Assembly: GCF_025558165.1 (NCBI RefSeq) | Contig: NZ_LAMZ01000001.1 | Coordinates: forward strand, 992,001 to 1,056,000 | Source of the DNA: Candidatus Pelagibacter ubique HIMB140 | GTDB lineage: Bacteria; Pseudomonadota; Alphaproteobacteria; Pelagibacterales; Pelagibacteraceae | Length of the DNA stretch: 64,000 nucleotides | Reading direction: 5' to 3' | Part shown: piece after piece, positions 9,797 to 20,427 of the stretch | How the letters are laid out: each line of letters starts with the position of its first letter | Position numbering within the stretch: position 1 is the stretch's first letter | Position numbers and translations under genes: made by a program | Notes under the pieces: generated by a model | Told to the model about the DNA's origin: nothing | Seen by the model: only the letters and a program-made list of their open reading frames with translations | Database searches by the model: none

Positions 9797-12700
9797 TGAA
9801 AACTTATAAAAAAAATTTTGATCTACTTAAGAAAAACAATGTCTATTCTGAGGATATGGAGCATGATGCGTGTGGAGTAGGTTTAATAGCTTCTACTGAG
9901 GGAAAAAAATCCAGGAATGTAGTTGAATATGGAATTGAAGCTTTAAAAGCTGTTTGGCATAGAGGTGCGGTAGATGCTGATGGGAAAACAGGAGATGGAG
10001 CTGGAATTCACGTAGAAATTCCAAAAGATTTTTTTATTGAGAAAATTGAAGTTACAGGACACACGCACGATAATTCTGAAATCTGCGTAGGAATGATTTT
10101 TCTTCCACGTAATGACTATGCAGCACAAGAGAGCTGTAAAACAATTGTTGAAAGCGAACTAACGAAAAATGATTTTAATATTTATGGATGGAGACAAGTT
10201 CCTGTTAATCCAAAGGTTTTAGGTGAAAAAGCTTTTCAAACTATGCCTGAAATTATTCAGGTACTTTTCAAACCTCATAATAAAGAACTTACAAATAAAG
10301 ATTTGGAGAGAAAAATTTATGAGACAAGAAGAAAAATCGAAAACGAAGCTTTCAAAAAATCATTAAATAATTTTTATATTTGTTCCTTAAGTTCAAAGTC
10401 AATTATTTACAAAGGTATGTTCTTAGCCGAAGCAATTTCAGAATTTTATCTAGATTTAAATGATGAAAGGTTTGTATCAAGATACGCAATATTTCATCAG
10501 CGGTTTTCAACCAACACAGCTCCAAGTTGGAATCTTGCTCAACCATTCAGAGCAATTGCACACAATGGAGAAATTAATACTTATAGAGGAAACAAAAATT
10601 GGATGAAAGTTCATGAACAAGAAATGAATAGTCCATTATTTGATGATATAGAAAATCTTAAGCCAGTTATTCAACAAGGAGCCTCAGATTCTGCGGCTTT
10701 AGATAATGTTTTTGAATTATTAAACATTTCAGGTCAACCTGCACCATTAGCTAAATTAATGTTAGTTCCTGATGCATGGTCTAAGAAGAATAAGACTTTA
10801 CCAAAAGATCATCAGCAATTATTCAATTTTTTAAATAGCACAATGGAACCTTGGGATGGACCTGCCGCTATAGCTGGAACTGACAATGAGTGGGTTATTG
10901 CAGCAAACGATAGAAATGGATTAAGACCTCTAAGATATGCAATCACAAAGGATAAGTTATTGTTTGCAGGCTCAGAAACTGGGATGATCGAGCTAAATGA
11001 AAAAAGAATTTTATCAAAAGGAAGATTAGGTCCTGGAGAAATTATAGGAGTAAGAATTGAAAAAGGTAAAGTATTTACTAATAAACAAATTAAGGATTAC
11101 TTAGCAAAAGAGTACAAACATTTTAATTCACAAATTATTGATTTAGATGACAAGCTAACGATTGAGGATGAAAAAAATTCTTTTTCAGGGGATGATCTAA
11201 GAAGAAGACAGTATACTTTTGGAATTAGCTTAGAGGATCTTGAATTAATTTTACACCCTATGGCTGAGGATGCAAAAGAGGCCACAGGGTCTATGGGTGA
11301 TGATACCCCTTTAGCTGTGCTATCAGATAAATATAGACCTCTGTATCATTTTTTTAGACAAAATTTTAGCCAAGTTACAAATCCACCAATAGACTCTTTA
11401 AGAGAAAACAAAGTGATGAGTTTAAAAACAAGATTTGGAAATCTAGGCAATATTCTAGATTTTGATAATTTAACAAAACAGAATATTTATGTTCTTAATA
11501 GCCCAATTTTATCTAATTCTCAGTTTGAAAAATTCATCAATTTTTTTGGAAATAATTCAACAATAATTGATTGTACTTTTGAAGAAAGTAACAGTTTGTA
11601 CGAAGCTATCAAAAAAATTCAAAAAGATGCAGAAATTGCTGTTAGACAGGGTGTTACACAATTAATTCTTAGCGATAAAGATTTATCAATTTCAAAACTT
11701 CCAATTCCAATGCTGCTTGCAGTTGGCGCAATTAACTCTTTTTTAATTGAGAAAAAATTAAGAGGCTATGTGTCAATCAATGTCCAATCTGGAGAAGCAT
11801 TAGATACACACTCTTTTGCAACTTTAATTGGTGTTGGAGCAACAACAGTAAATCCTTATTTGGCTTTCGACAGTTTATATCAAAGATTTGAAAAAAAATT
11901 ATTTGGAAAGTTTAGTTTTGAAGAATGTGTTGAAAGATACATTAAATCTGTCAATGCAGGTTTATTAAAAATTATGTCTAAGATGGGTATCTCTGTTTTA
12001 AGTTCTTACAGAGGTGGATGCAATTTTGAGACTGTTGGATTAAGCAGAACTATTGTTTCAGATTATTTTCCAGGAGTTGTGTCTAAAATTTCTGGTATTG
12101 GACTTACTGGAATCGAAAAAAAAATAAGAGCAATTCATAAAGAAGCATTTGAAAGCACTGATACAATTCTTCCTATTGGAGGTATTTATAGATATAGAAA
12201 AAATGGAGAAACACACCAATATCAAGGGAAACTTATACACTTACTTCAAAGTGCAGTTGGTTCTAATTCTTATGACGCCTATAAAAGATATGCACAAGGT
12301 ATTTATAATTTACCACCAATAAATTTAAGAGACTTAATTGATTTTAGAGAAAAAAAATTGAAGGGATCAATAGATATTTCAGAAGTAGAACCAATAGAAA
12401 ATATTTTAAAAAGATTTGGAAGCGGGAGTATGTCTCATGGCGCTTTGTCTAAAGAGGCGCATGAAACTTTAGCTACAGGTATGAATAGAATTAAAGGAGC
12501 TTCTTGTAGTGGTGAAGGCGGTGAAGATGAAAAAAGATTTAAAGTGTTAGATAACGGAGATAGTGCAAACTCAAGAGTAAAGCAAATAGCTTCAGCAAGG
12601 TTTGGTGTAACAGTTAATTATTTAAATAATTGCAATGAGATTGAAATAAAAATTGCACAAGGTGCAAAGCCAGGAGAAGGTGGACAACTTCCAGGTTTCA

Positions 12701-14301
12701 AAGTTACTGATGAAATAGCAAAGTTAAGACACTCAACACCTGGAGTAACGCTAATTTCTCCTCCACCACACCACGATATTTATTCAATCGAAGATCTTGC
12801 GCAGCTTATTTATGATTTAAAACAGATTAATCCAAAAGCAAGAATTGGAGTAAAATTAGTTGCATCCTCAGGAGTTGGGACTATTGCTGCAGGAGTTGCC
12901 AAAGCAAAAGCAGACATAATATTAATTTCAGGACATAACGGAGGAACTGGAGCTACACCGCAAACAAGTGTAAAATACGTAGGTATCCCGTGGGAGATGG
13001 GATTAACAGAAGCTAATCAAGTTTTAACATTAAATAATCTTAGACATACAGTTACACTTAGAACTGATGGAGGAATTAAAACAGGTAGAGATGTAGTTAT
13101 AGCAGCTATGATGGGAGCTGAAGAGTATGGTGTTGCAACAACTGCTTTAGTTGCTATGGGATGCATAATGGTAAGACAATGTCATTCAAATACATGCCCT
13201 GTTGGTGTTTGTACTCAAGATGAAAAATTAAGAGAAAAATTTACAGGAACACCAGATAAGGTTGTTAATCTATTTATGTTTATAGCTACTGAGGTTAGAG
13301 AAATTTTAGCTAGATTAGGTTTTAAATCATTAAATGATATTATTGGTAGAACTGACTTACTTAGACAAGTTAGCAAGGGTTCAGATAATTTAGATGATTT
13401 AGATTTAAATCCTTTATTTGTTCAGGCAGATACTGGGAACAATACTAGATATTGTGAAAACCAAGAAATTAATTCAGTGCCAGATACTCTAGACCAAGAA
13501 ATATGGCCGGAGATTGAAAAGGCTTTAGATAATTCTGAAAAAATTGAAAAAGAATATTTAATTAAAAATACACATAGAGCAGTTGGGACAAGAATTTCTC
13601 ATCATTTATATAAAAAATATGGTTATGAAAAACTTGATGATAATTTTTTAGTATTAAACTTTAAAGGATCAGCTGGTCAATCTTTTGGAGCCTTTTCATC
13701 CAAAGGTTTGAAGTTAGTATTAAAAGGTGATGCAAATGATTATGTCGGCAAAGGTCTTTCAGGAGCTACAATTTCTATAAGACTACCAGAGGAAAGTAAC
13801 TTAGTTTCAAATGAAAATACTATCTTAGGAAATACAGTTCTATACGGAGCAACATCTGGAAAACTTTTTGCAGCCGGTCAAGCTGGTGAAAGATTCTCTG
13901 TAAGAAATTCAGGTGCAGTTACAGTTATTGAGGGATGTGACTCGAATGGATGTGAGTATATGACTGGTGGAACTGTAGTAATTCTAGGAGATGTTGGAGA
14001 TAACTTTGCTGCTGGTATGACAGGTGGTATGGCATTTATCTATGACAAATCAAAAGAATTTGAAAAAAAAGTAAACCCAGAGTCAGTAGTTTGGCAGAAT
14101 GTTGAAACAGATTATTGGAAAGAAAGTTTAAAAAATTTAATCAAAGAACACCATGAAGAGACAGGATCTTTGTTATCTAAAGAAATAATTGAAAATTATG
14201 ATAATGAAATTAATAATTTCATTCAGGTTTGTCCTAAAGAAATGTTAGATAAACTGAAAAACCCTATCAGCTTAAAAAAAGTTATAAAAGAAGTTAGTTA
14301 A
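9796..14301 (+). CDS. gltB: Glutamate synthase large subunit
   Basis: Alpha subunit of GOGAT, making two glutamates from glutamine and 2-oxoglutarate; with glutamine synthetase it is the main ammonium assimilation route. The class II amidotransferase domain starts at the Cys of HDACGVGLIAS after a short propeptide of about 25 residues. The central and FMN-binding domains follow (SGEGGEDEKRF, GAKPGEGGQLPG). The 3Fe-4S cysteines lie in CIMVRQCHSNTCPVGVC, and the C-terminal GXGXG domain is glycine-rich (GGTVVILGDVGDNFAAGMTGG). At 1501 residues it is full length. It overlaps gltD by one base and, at its 3' end, the convergent hydrolase by 8 bases. Confidence 0.97.
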   Translation: MKTYKKNFDLLKKNNVYSEDMEHDACGVGLIASTEGKKSRNVVEYGIEALKAVWHRGAVDADGKTGDGAGIHVEIPKDFFIEKIEVTGHTHDNSEICVGMIFLPRNDYAAQESCKTIVESELTKNDFNIYGWRQVPVNPKVLGEKAFQTMPEIIQVLFKPHNKELTNKDLERKIYETRRKIENEAFKKSLNNFYICSLSSKSIIYKGMFLAEAISEFYLDLNDERFVSRYAIFHQRFSTNTAPSWNLAQPFRAIAHNGEINTYRGNKNWMKVHEQEMNSPLFDDIENLKPVIQQGASDSAALDNVFELLNISGQPAPLAKLMLVPDAWSKKNKTLPKDHQQLFNFLNSTMEPWDGPAAIAGTDNEWVIAANDRNGLRPLRYAITKDKLLFAGSETGMIELNEKRILSKGRLGPGEIIGVRIEKGKVFTNKQIKDYLAKEYKHFNSQIIDLDDKLTIEDEKNSFSGDDLRRRQYTFGISLEDLELILHPMAEDAKEATGSMGDDTPLAVLSDKYRPLYHFFRQNFSQVTNPPIDSLRENKVMSLKTRFGNLGNILDFDNLTKQNIYVLNSPILSNSQFEKFINFFGNNSTIIDCTFEESNSLYEAIKKIQKDAEIAVRQGVTQLILSDKDLSISKLPIPMLLAVGAINSFLIEKKLRGYVSINVQSGEALDTHSFATLIGVGATTVNPYLAFDSLYQRFEKKLFGKFSFEECVERYIKSVNAGLLKIMSKMGISVLSSYRGGCNFETVGLSRTIVSDYFPGVVSKISGIGLTGIEKKIRAIHKEAFESTDTILPIGGIYRYRKNGETHQYQGKLIHLLQSAVGSNSYDAYKRYAQGIYNLPPINLRDLIDFREKKLKGSIDISEVEPIENILKRFGSGSMSHGALSKEAHETLATGMNRIKGASCSGEGGEDEKRFKVLDNGDSANSRVKQIASARFGVTVNYLNNCNEIEIKIAQGAKPGEGGQLPGFKVTDEIAKLRHSTPGVTLISPPPHHDIYSIEDLAQLIYDLKQINPKARIGVKLVASSGVGTIAAGVAKAKADIILISGHNGGTGATPQTSVKYVGIPWEMGLTEANQVLTLNNLRHTVTLRTDGGIKTGRDVVIAAMMGAEEYGVATTALVAMGCIMVRQCHSNTCPVGVCTQDEKLREKFTGTPDKVVNLFMFIATEVREILARLGFKSLNDIIGRTDLLRQVSKGSDNLDDLDLNPLFVQADTGNNTRYCENQEINSVPDTLDQEIWPEIEKALDNSEKIEKEYLIKNTHRAVGTRISHHLYKKYGYEKLDDNFLVLNFKGSAGQSFGAFSSKGLKLVLKGDANDYVGKGLSGATISIRLPEESNLVSNENTILGNTVLYGATSGKLFAAGQAGERFSVRNSGAVTVIEGCDSNGCEYMTGGTVVILGDVGDNFAAGMTGGMAFIYDKSKEFEKKVNPESVVWQNVETDYWKESLKNLIKEHHEETGSLLSKEIIENYDNEINNFIQVCPKEMLDKLKNPISLKKVIKEVS

Positions 14302-15040
14302 TTAATAATTTTAATTCATTTAAGATTATATTAAGCCATTTCTTATTTGATAAGCTATGGTCACCTTTTTTTACAATGATCAATTTCTTTTTTGCTTTTG
14401 GAAATAGTTTTAAAACTTTTCTAGAATAACTTACTGGTACAGCTTCATCATACTCACCATGCACCATAGTAACATTAATTTTTGAATTTATTTTTTTATT
14501 TAAAACTCTATTTTTTCTTCCATCTTTTATAAGCTGATAAGTGATTGGATACTCATAATTCCCATGTTTTAGGTGATATATACCTTTTTGGATTGTTTCT
14601 TGCTTTATTTTTTTGGAGAATTTTTTCCACATCAAATTTTCTAAAAACTCAGGTGCCGAGCCAATTCCCAAAAATCCCATAATTTGTTTTTTAAATATTT
14701 TGAATTGTCTTAAAGCAATCCAAGCGCCCATACTTGAACCAATGACATAAAAATTATTATTTTTTATATATTTATTTATCAATATAGAAGTTTCTTTAGT
14801 CCATTTTGAAATATTTCCATTTATGAATTTACCTGTAGATTTTCCATGACCTGAATATTCTAAAGCAAGAAAACTTATTTTATTTTTTCTTGCAAATTTT
14901 AAAAAAGCTTCTGGCTTTTTTCCCTCAAGATCTGACATAAATCCATGTAAGAAAACTATGAATGGAGAATTTTTATAAATTTTACAAATATGTCTAATTT
15001 TCTTAGTCTTTGAAATTTTGTGGAATCTGAAATTTGCCAT
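14294..15040 (-). CDS. Alpha/beta hydrolase (serine esterase-like)
   Basis: Predicted cytoplasmic alpha/beta hydrolase of 248 residues. The oxyanion region is FLHGFMSDLEG, the nucleophile elbow is GSSMGAW, the acid is in VHGEYDEAVP, and the histidine is in KKGDHSLSNK, giving a complete Ser-Asp-His triad. The segment LALEYSGHGKSTG matches the YqiA/YheT-like and monoglyceride lipase-like branch. Substrate unknown; esterase or peptidase activity is possible. It is convergent with gltB and divergent from the GT4 gene, with 42 bases between the two starts. Confidence 0.75.
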   Translation of the reverse strand: MANFRFHKISKTKKIRHICKIYKNSPFIVFLHGFMSDLEGKKPEAFLKFARKNKISFLALEYSGHGKSTGKFINGNISKWTKETSILINKYIKNNNFYVIGSSMGAWIALRQFKIFKKQIMGFLGIGSAPEFLENLMWKKFSKKIKQETIQKGIYHLKHGNYEYPITYQLIKDGRKNRVLNKKINSKINVTMVHGEYDEAVPVSYSRKVLKLFPKAKKKLIIVKKGDHSLSNKKWLNIILNELKLLIN

Positions 15041-15082
15041 AATCGTTTATAAGAATTGCTAATTAATATATAATCATATCAA

Positions 15083-16237
15083 ATGTCATCTAATTTAAAA
15101 GTTTTGCAAGTAATACCAAAACTTGGATATGGTGGTGCAGAGACCGGCTGTTATGATATTGCTCACTATTTGCCAGAAAACGGTTGTAAGTCATTTATAG
15201 TTACTAGTGGTGGTGAGTTACTTAAATTTGTAGATAAAAATAAAGTAAAAGTTTTTAGACTTCCAGTTCAGAGTAAAAATCCAATATTAATTTTAATTAA
15301 TGCAATAATTTTAACTTTTATTATTTTAATTAATAATATTTCGATCATACACGCCAGAAGTAGAGCGCCTGCATGGTCTTGTTTAATAGCCTCCAAGATA
15401 ACAAGCAGAAAGTTTGTAACTACATTTCATGGAACTTATAATTTTAAAAGTAATTTGAAAAAATTATATAATTCAGTAATGGTTCGATCTGATTTAATTA
15501 TTGCAGGATCAAATTTTATTTTTTCACACATCAAAGAAAATTATTCAAATTATTTAAATCAAAAAAAAAAATTATTAGTAGTATTTAGGGGAATTAATGT
15601 TGATTATTTTGATCCAACTACAAAACTTGAAACTGAAGAAAAAAAATTATTAAAACAATGGGAAATAGAAAAAGATAAAAAGATTATACTTTTGCCTGGT
15701 AGATTAACTACCTGGAAGGGACAAGAGGTATTTATTGAAGCAATTAATCTGGCAAATATTGAATTAGGTTATGAGGCATTTTATGCTGTTATCCTTGGAA
15801 GTGATCAGGGAAGAGACTTGTATAAAAAAAAACTAATAAGACTTTCAGAACAATATAGGTTAACTAAACAGCTAAGATTTATCGATCACTGCAAAGATAT
15901 GGCGTTAGCTTACAAAGTGTCTGATATAATTGTTTCAGCTTCTATTGAACCAGAAGCTTTTGGTAGAGTTTCTGTAGAGGCCCAATCTATGGAGAAACCA
16001 ATTATTGCGAGTAATATTGGTGGCTCTAATGAGACTGTCATTGATGAAAAAACAGGCTATTTATTTAAAGCGGGTGATGCAAAGTCTTTAAGTCAGAAAA
16101 TTTTAAAAACACTGACAATTGACGAAACTCAATTAAAATTAATTGGTGTTGAAGGAAGAAAAAATATAGTTCAAAAATTTAATGTTGAAAAAATGTGCTT
16201 TTCTACTTATTCAGAGTATAAAAGATTAATAAATTAA
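15083..16237 (+). CDS. Glycosyltransferase family 4 (GT-B fold)
   Basis: Retaining glycosyltransferase, probably adding a sugar to lipopolysaccharide or another envelope glycan. The N-terminal acceptor domain starts LQVIPKLGYGGAETG. The donor domain has the nucleotide-sugar signature PGRLTTWKGQE and the E-x7-E type motif EPEAFGRVSVEAQ, then SNIGGSNETV. The 384-residue length is typical. It ends directly against thrS (stop TAA followed by ATG), so it is probably transcribed into the translation operon. Sugar and acceptor cannot be told from the sequence. Confidence 0.82.
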   Translation: MSSNLKVLQVIPKLGYGGAETGCYDIAHYLPENGCKSFIVTSGGELLKFVDKNKVKVFRLPVQSKNPILILINAIILTFIILINNISIIHARSRAPAWSCLIASKITSRKFVTTFHGTYNFKSNLKKLYNSVMVRSDLIIAGSNFIFSHIKENYSNYLNQKKKLLVVFRGINVDYFDPTTKLETEEKKLLKQWEIEKDKKIILLPGRLTTWKGQEVFIEAINLANIELGYEAFYAVILGSDQGRDLYKKKLIRLSEQYRLTKQLRFIDHCKDMALAYKVSDIIVSASIEPEAFGRVSVEAQSMEKPIIASNIGGSNETVIDEKTGYLFKAGDAKSLSQKILKTLTIDETQLKLIGVEGRKNIVQKFNVEKMCFSTYSEYKRLIN

Positions 16238-18154
16238 ATGCCTATAATTACATTACCTGATGGAAATAATATTGATTTCCCAAATAAAGTTACTGGATTA
16301 GAAGTAGCAGAAAAAATTAGCAAATCATTAGCTAAACAAGCAATGGTGATAAGTGTAGATGGTGAGTTAAAAGACTTAGAACATCTAATTGAGAAAGACT
16401 GTTCAGTAAAAATTTTTACATCTAAAAATCCTGAGGGTCTAGAAACCATTAGACATGATACTGCTCACATATTAGCAATGGCAGTACAAGAATTGTTTCC
16501 AGGAACACAAGTTACGATTGGCCCTGTAATTGAAAACGGATTTTATTATGATTTTGCTAGAAAAGATCCGTTTACAGAAGATGATTTAGCAAAGATTGAA
16601 AATAAAATGAAAGAAATTGTTGATCGAGACGAGATTACTAAAAGAGAAGTTTGGGATAGAAATAAAGCCATAGATCATTTTAAAAAAAAAGGTGAAATCT
16701 ATAAAGCCGAGTTAATTGAGGCAATACCAGAGAATGAGGATGTTTCAATTTATTTTCATGGAGATTGGCATGATCTTTGTAGAGGACCTCATCTTTCTTC
16801 AACAGGTAAAATAGGTAAATACTTTAAATTAATGAAAGTTTCAGGAGCTTATTGGAGGGGTGATTCAAACAATGAAATGCTTCAAAGAATTTATGGTACA
16901 AGCTGGGCTTCTCAAAAAGATTTAGATGAGCATCTAAAAAGAATAGAAGAAGCAGAAAAAAGAGATCATAGAAAATTAGGAAAAGAAATGGACTTGTTTC
17001 ATTTTAGAGAAGAAAGTCCAGGCTCAGTTTTTTGGCATGAGAGAGGGTGGGCATTATTTCAAAAATTAATTAATTATATGAGAAGCAGACAGGATGCTGC
17101 TGGATACAAAGAGGTAAATACACCTGAAATTTTAGACCGACAATTGTGGGAAAAATCTGGTCACTGGGAAAAGTATGGAGAAAATATGTACACATCAGAA
17201 ACTCCTGATGAAAAAGTCTTTGCGATAAAACCAATGAATTGTCCAGGTCATATACAAGTATTTAATCAAGGATTGAAAAGTTATAGAGATCTTCCATTAC
17301 GTATCACAGAATTTGGTAAGGTTCATCGTTACGAACCATCAGGTGCTTTACATGGTTTGCTTAGAGTAAGAGCTTTTACACAAGATGATGCGCATATTTT
17401 TTGTGCAGAAGATCAAATTACGAGTGAGTGTTTAAATGTAACAAATTTAATATTAGATATTTATAAAGATCTTGGTTTTGAAAATGTGATTTTAAAATAT
17501 GCTGATCGACCGGAGGTTAGAGTTGGAGATGATGAGGTTTGGGATAAGGCAGAAGCTTCACTTCTTGAAGCAGTTAAAGCTTCTAAGTTAGAATATAGTA
17601 TTAATAAAGGTGAAGGTGCCTTCTATGGGCCAAAAATTGAATTTGTTTTAAGAGATGCTATCGGAAGAGATTGGCAATGTGGAACTTTACAAGTTGATTT
17701 AAATTTACCTGGAAGATTAGATGCATCATATGTTGATAAGGACGGAACAAAAAAAGTTCCTGTTATGCTTCATAGAGCTCTATTTGGTTCTCTAGAAAGA
17801 TTTATAGGAATATTGATTGAAAATTATGCTGGTAAATTTCCTTTTTGGATTTCACCTTTACAAACAATGGTAATTCCAATTTCAGAAGAATTTAATGATT
17901 ATGCAATAGAAGTATCTAAAAAAATTAAAGATGCGGGCATAAGTTCTGCAGTTGATATTAAAAATAATAATTTAAACTATAAAATTAGAGATCATTCTTT
18001 AGCAAAAATACCTCTTTTATTAATTTGTGGTAAAAAAGAAGTTGACTCCAATTCAGTAACGATTAGAAGGTTAGACTCTAATAAACAAGAAAATATGGAT
18101 ATAGATTCATTTTTAAAAACTTTCTCTGCTTTAAATAAAGCATCATCAAACTAA
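16238..18154 (+). CDS. thrS: Threonyl-tRNA synthetase
   Basis: Class II synthetase charging tRNA-Thr. Domains in order: TGS domain (1-62), editing domain (about 63-225, with RHDTAHILAM and the HDLCRGPHL zinc/editing motif), and a catalytic core (about 245-540) with motif 2 around RYEPSGALHGLLRVRAFTQD and zinc ligand Cys in KPMNCPGHIQVF. The C-terminal anticodon-binding domain follows. At 638 residues it is full length. It leads the conserved thrS-infC-rpmI-rplT-pheS-pheT block. Its tRNA-Thr(GGT) substrate at 48278 has an unusual T-loop. Confidence 0.97.
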   Translation: MPIITLPDGNNIDFPNKVTGLEVAEKISKSLAKQAMVISVDGELKDLEHLIEKDCSVKIFTSKNPEGLETIRHDTAHILAMAVQELFPGTQVTIGPVIENGFYYDFARKDPFTEDDLAKIENKMKEIVDRDEITKREVWDRNKAIDHFKKKGEIYKAELIEAIPENEDVSIYFHGDWHDLCRGPHLSSTGKIGKYFKLMKVSGAYWRGDSNNEMLQRIYGTSWASQKDLDEHLKRIEEAEKRDHRKLGKEMDLFHFREESPGSVFWHERGWALFQKLINYMRSRQDAAGYKEVNTPEILDRQLWEKSGHWEKYGENMYTSETPDEKVFAIKPMNCPGHIQVFNQGLKSYRDLPLRITEFGKVHRYEPSGALHGLLRVRAFTQDDAHIFCAEDQITSECLNVTNLILDIYKDLGFENVILKYADRPEVRVGDDEVWDKAEASLLEAVKASKLEYSINKGEGAFYGPKIEFVLRDAIGRDWQCGTLQVDLNLPGRLDASYVDKDGTKKVPVMLHRALFGSLERFIGILIENYAGKFPFWISPLQTMVIPISEEFNDYAIEVSKKIKDAGISSAVDIKNNNLNYKIRDHSLAKIPLLLICGKKEVDSNSVTIRRLDSNKQENMDIDSFLKTFSALNKASSN

Positions 18155-18700
18155 GTGGCAGATTTCAAACAAAATTACTTTCAAAGAAGAACAAAGGATA
18201 GAGGTCCAAGATCTAATAACCGAATATCTTCACCAGATGTTCAAGTAATTGCAAGTGATGGTGAAAATCTTGGAGTGATCAGTACTAACGAAGCTATATC
18301 AATGGCAAAAAACCAAGGATTAGATTTAATTGAAATCGCACCCAATGCTAACCCACCAGTATGTAAAATCATGGATATGGGTAAGTACAAATATGATGCT
18401 CAAAAAAAAGCAAATCTTGCAAAAAAGAAACAAAAAATAATTTCATTAAAAGAAATTAAAATGAGACCTGTAACAGAAACTCATGATTACGAATTTAAGG
18501 TCAAAAATGCAAAAAAATTTATCTCTAAAGGAGATAAAGTTAAATTTACTATCAGATTTAAAGGGCGAGAGCTCCAACACTCTCATTTAGGCAATGAACT
18601 GATGGGTAAAATTAAAGAGGATATGAAGGATATTGGTAGAGTAGAGTTGCAACCCAAATTTGATGGGAAGCAAATGATTATGGTAATTCAACCTTTATAA
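18155..18700 (+). CDS. infC: Translation initiation factor IF-3
   Basis: IF-3 keeps ribosomal subunits apart and checks start-codon pairing in the P site. The start is GTG at 18155, immediately after the thrS stop. In many bacteria infC has a rare start used for autoregulation (AUU in E. coli); here it is only the ordinary alternative GTG. The N-domain has the motif VQVIASDGENLGVISTNEA and the C-domain starts near KEIKMRPVTETHDYEFK. The 181-residue length is normal. A short basic N-terminal extension (FQRRTKDRGPRSNNR) precedes the core. Confidence 0.96.
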   Translation: MADFKQNYFQRRTKDRGPRSNNRISSPDVQVIASDGENLGVISTNEAISMAKNQGLDLIEIAPNANPPVCKIMDMGKYKYDAQKKANLAKKKQKIISLKEIKMRPVTETHDYEFKVKNAKKFISKGDKVKFTIRFKGRELQHSHLGNELMGKIKEDMKDIGRVELQPKFDGKQMIMVIQPL

Positions 18701-18753
18701 GCCTTAATAGAGGTTGTAAAATTTAAACATTCTTTGTATAAGTCCGCAGAATT

Positions 18754-18960
18754 ATGCCAAAATTAAAAACAAAAAGCTCTGCAAAAAAAAGATTTAAAAT
18801 ATCAGCTAAGGGTAAAGTTATATCTGCTCAAGCAGGTAAAAGACACGGTATGATTAAACGAACGAATTCACAAATTAGAAAATTAAGAGGCACTACAACT
18901 TTGTCTAAACAAGATGGCAAAATTGTTAAATCATACATGCCTTACAGTTTAAGAGGGTAA
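18754..18960 (+). CDS. rpmI: Ribosomal protein bL35
   Basis: Large-subunit protein bL35 of 68 residues, very basic, starting [15 protein letters not shown], which is the family signature. It lies 53 bases after infC; this gap holds a weak CAACCT/AGGTTG hairpin at 18689-18716. It is 2 bases before rplT, as in the conserved infC-rpmI-rplT operon, which in other bacteria is repressed by excess L20. Confidence 0.96.
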   Translation: MPKLKTKSSAKKRFKISAKGKVISAQAGKRHGMIKRTNSQIRKLRGTTTLSKQDGKIVKSYMPYSLRG

Positions 18961-18962
18961 CA

Positions 18963-19319
18963 ATGGCAAGAGTTAAAAGAGGCGTAACAAGTAAAGCAAA
19001 ACATAAGAAAGTTTTGAAAGCCGTAAAAGGTCAGTGGGGCAGAAGAAAAAATACTATCAGAGTTGCTAAACAAGCTATGGAGAAATCCATGCAGTATGCT
19101 TATAGAGATAGAAGAAATAAAAAAAGAGATTTCAAATCATTATGGATACAGAGAATTAATGCCGGTGTAAGAGCAGAGGGTATAACTTATTCAAAATTTA
19201 TTAATGGTTTAAGTAAATGTGGTGTTACAATAGATAGAAAAATTTTAGCTGAAATTGCCTACGATAGTCCAGAAGCATTTAAAACAATTGTACAAAAAGC
19301 TCAATCCGCTTTAAATTAA
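18963..19319 (+). CDS. rplT: Ribosomal protein bL20
   Basis: Large-subunit assembly protein bL20, 118 residues. The N-terminus [19 protein letters not shown] and the segment [20 protein letters not shown] are diagnostic. In E. coli and Bacillus the protein represses its own operon by binding a leader RNA; no clear L20 leader could be recognised here by eye. It is followed after 40 bases by pheS. Confidence 0.97.
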   Translation: MARVKRGVTSKAKHKKVLKAVKGQWGRRKNTIRVAKQAMEKSMQYAYRDRRNKKRDFKSLWIQRINAGVRAEGITYSKFINGLSKCGVTIDRKILAEIAYDSPEAFKTIVQKAQSALN

Positions 19320-19359
19320 TCTCTATTGTTTTTATTTCTTAAGGAAATAATCTACTAAT

Positions 19360-20427
19360 ATGTCAGACATAAAAAATATTAGAGATCAATTTTTATCAAA
19401 GCTCAAGAAAGAGCTAAGTTTAGATGAAATCAATTCAATCAAAACAGAGTTATTTGGAAAAAATGGTCAAATTTCATCTTTATTCAAAACTGTAGGATCA
19501 ATACCAGAGTCTGACAGAAAAACTTTTGCAGCAGACTTGAATAAAATAAAAGATGAACTGCAATCTTTAATTTCAGAAAAGATTAAAGAAATAGAAACAA
19601 AAGAAGTTAATCAAAAACTTGAAAAAGAAAAAGTTGATATAACTTTACCTGGAAGACCTTTTGTTAGAGGAAAAATTCATCCTGTATCTCAAACTATAGA
19701 TGAAATTTCATCTATATTTTCAGAAATAGGTTTTAGTGTTGAAGAAGGACCAGATGTAGAAAATGAATATAATAATTTTACTGCACTAAATACTCCAGAT
19801 AATCATCCAGCTCGTGATATGCACGATACTTTTTATTTAGACGAAAATAAGGAAGTTCTATTAAGAACGCATACTTCACCAGTTCAAATTAGAACTATGT
19901 TAAAAGACAAGCCACCGTTTAAAATTATTGCTCCAGGTAGAACATATAGATCAGATAGTGATCAAACACATGCGCCAATGTTCCATCAGGTTGAGGGCCT
20001 TCATATAGATAAAGATATTAACATGGGTCATTTAAAGGGATGTTTAAATTATTTTATTAAAGAGTTCTTTGAAGTGGAAAAAATCAAAATGAGATTTAGA
20101 CCAAGTCATTTCCCTTTTACAGAACCATCTGCAGAAGTAGATATTGGTTACGAAATTAAAGATGGTAAAATTGTTATAGGAGAAGGGGATCAGTGGCTTG
20201 AAATTTTAGGATGTGGAATGGTTCATCCAAACGTTTTAAAAAATGTCAAAGTTGATCCTGCTAAATACCAAGGATATGCATTTGGCATAGGTATAGATAG
20301 GTTAGCTATGCTAAAATACGGTATTAATGATTTAAGAGCTTTCTTTGACTGCGATTATAGATGGTTAAATCACTTTGGATTTGATCCACTTGATGTACCC
20401 ACAAATTATAGAGGTCTAAGTCGATGA
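19360..20427 (+). CDS. pheS: Phenylalanyl-tRNA synthetase alpha subunit
   Basis: Catalytic alpha chain of the (alpha-beta)2 PheRS. The N-terminal coiled coil covers residues 1-90. The class II core includes [14 protein letters not shown], motif 2 around [24 protein letters not shown] and motif 3 [15 protein letters not shown]. The 355-residue length is normal. It overlaps pheT by 4 bases (ATGA), giving translational coupling. Its substrate tRNA-Phe is encoded at 52477. Confidence 0.97.
   Translation: MSDIKNIRDQFLSKLKKELSLDEINSIKTELFGKNGQISSLFKTVGSIPESDRKTFAADLNKIKDELQSLISEKIKEIETKEVNQKLEKEKVDITLPGRPFVRGKIHPVSQTIDEISSIFSEIGFSVEEGPDVENEYNNFTALNTPDNHPARDMHDTFYLDENKEVLLRTHTSPVQIRTMLKDKPPFKIIAPGRTYRSDSDQTHAPMFHQVEGLHIDKDINMGHLKGCLNYFIKEFFEVEKIKMRFRPSHFPFTEPSAEVDIGYEIKDGKIVIGEGDQWLEILGCGMVHPNVLKNVKVDPAKYQGYAFGIGIDRLAMLKYGINDLRAFFDCDYRWLNHFGFDPLDVPTNYRGLSR

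Noticed and set aside
18689..18716. CAACCT/AGGTTG hairpin between infC and rpmI as an L20 operator or terminator
   Set aside because: Only six pairs with a 16-base loop and no T run; rpmI and rplT must be expressed with infC, and no L20-leader fold could be recognised.
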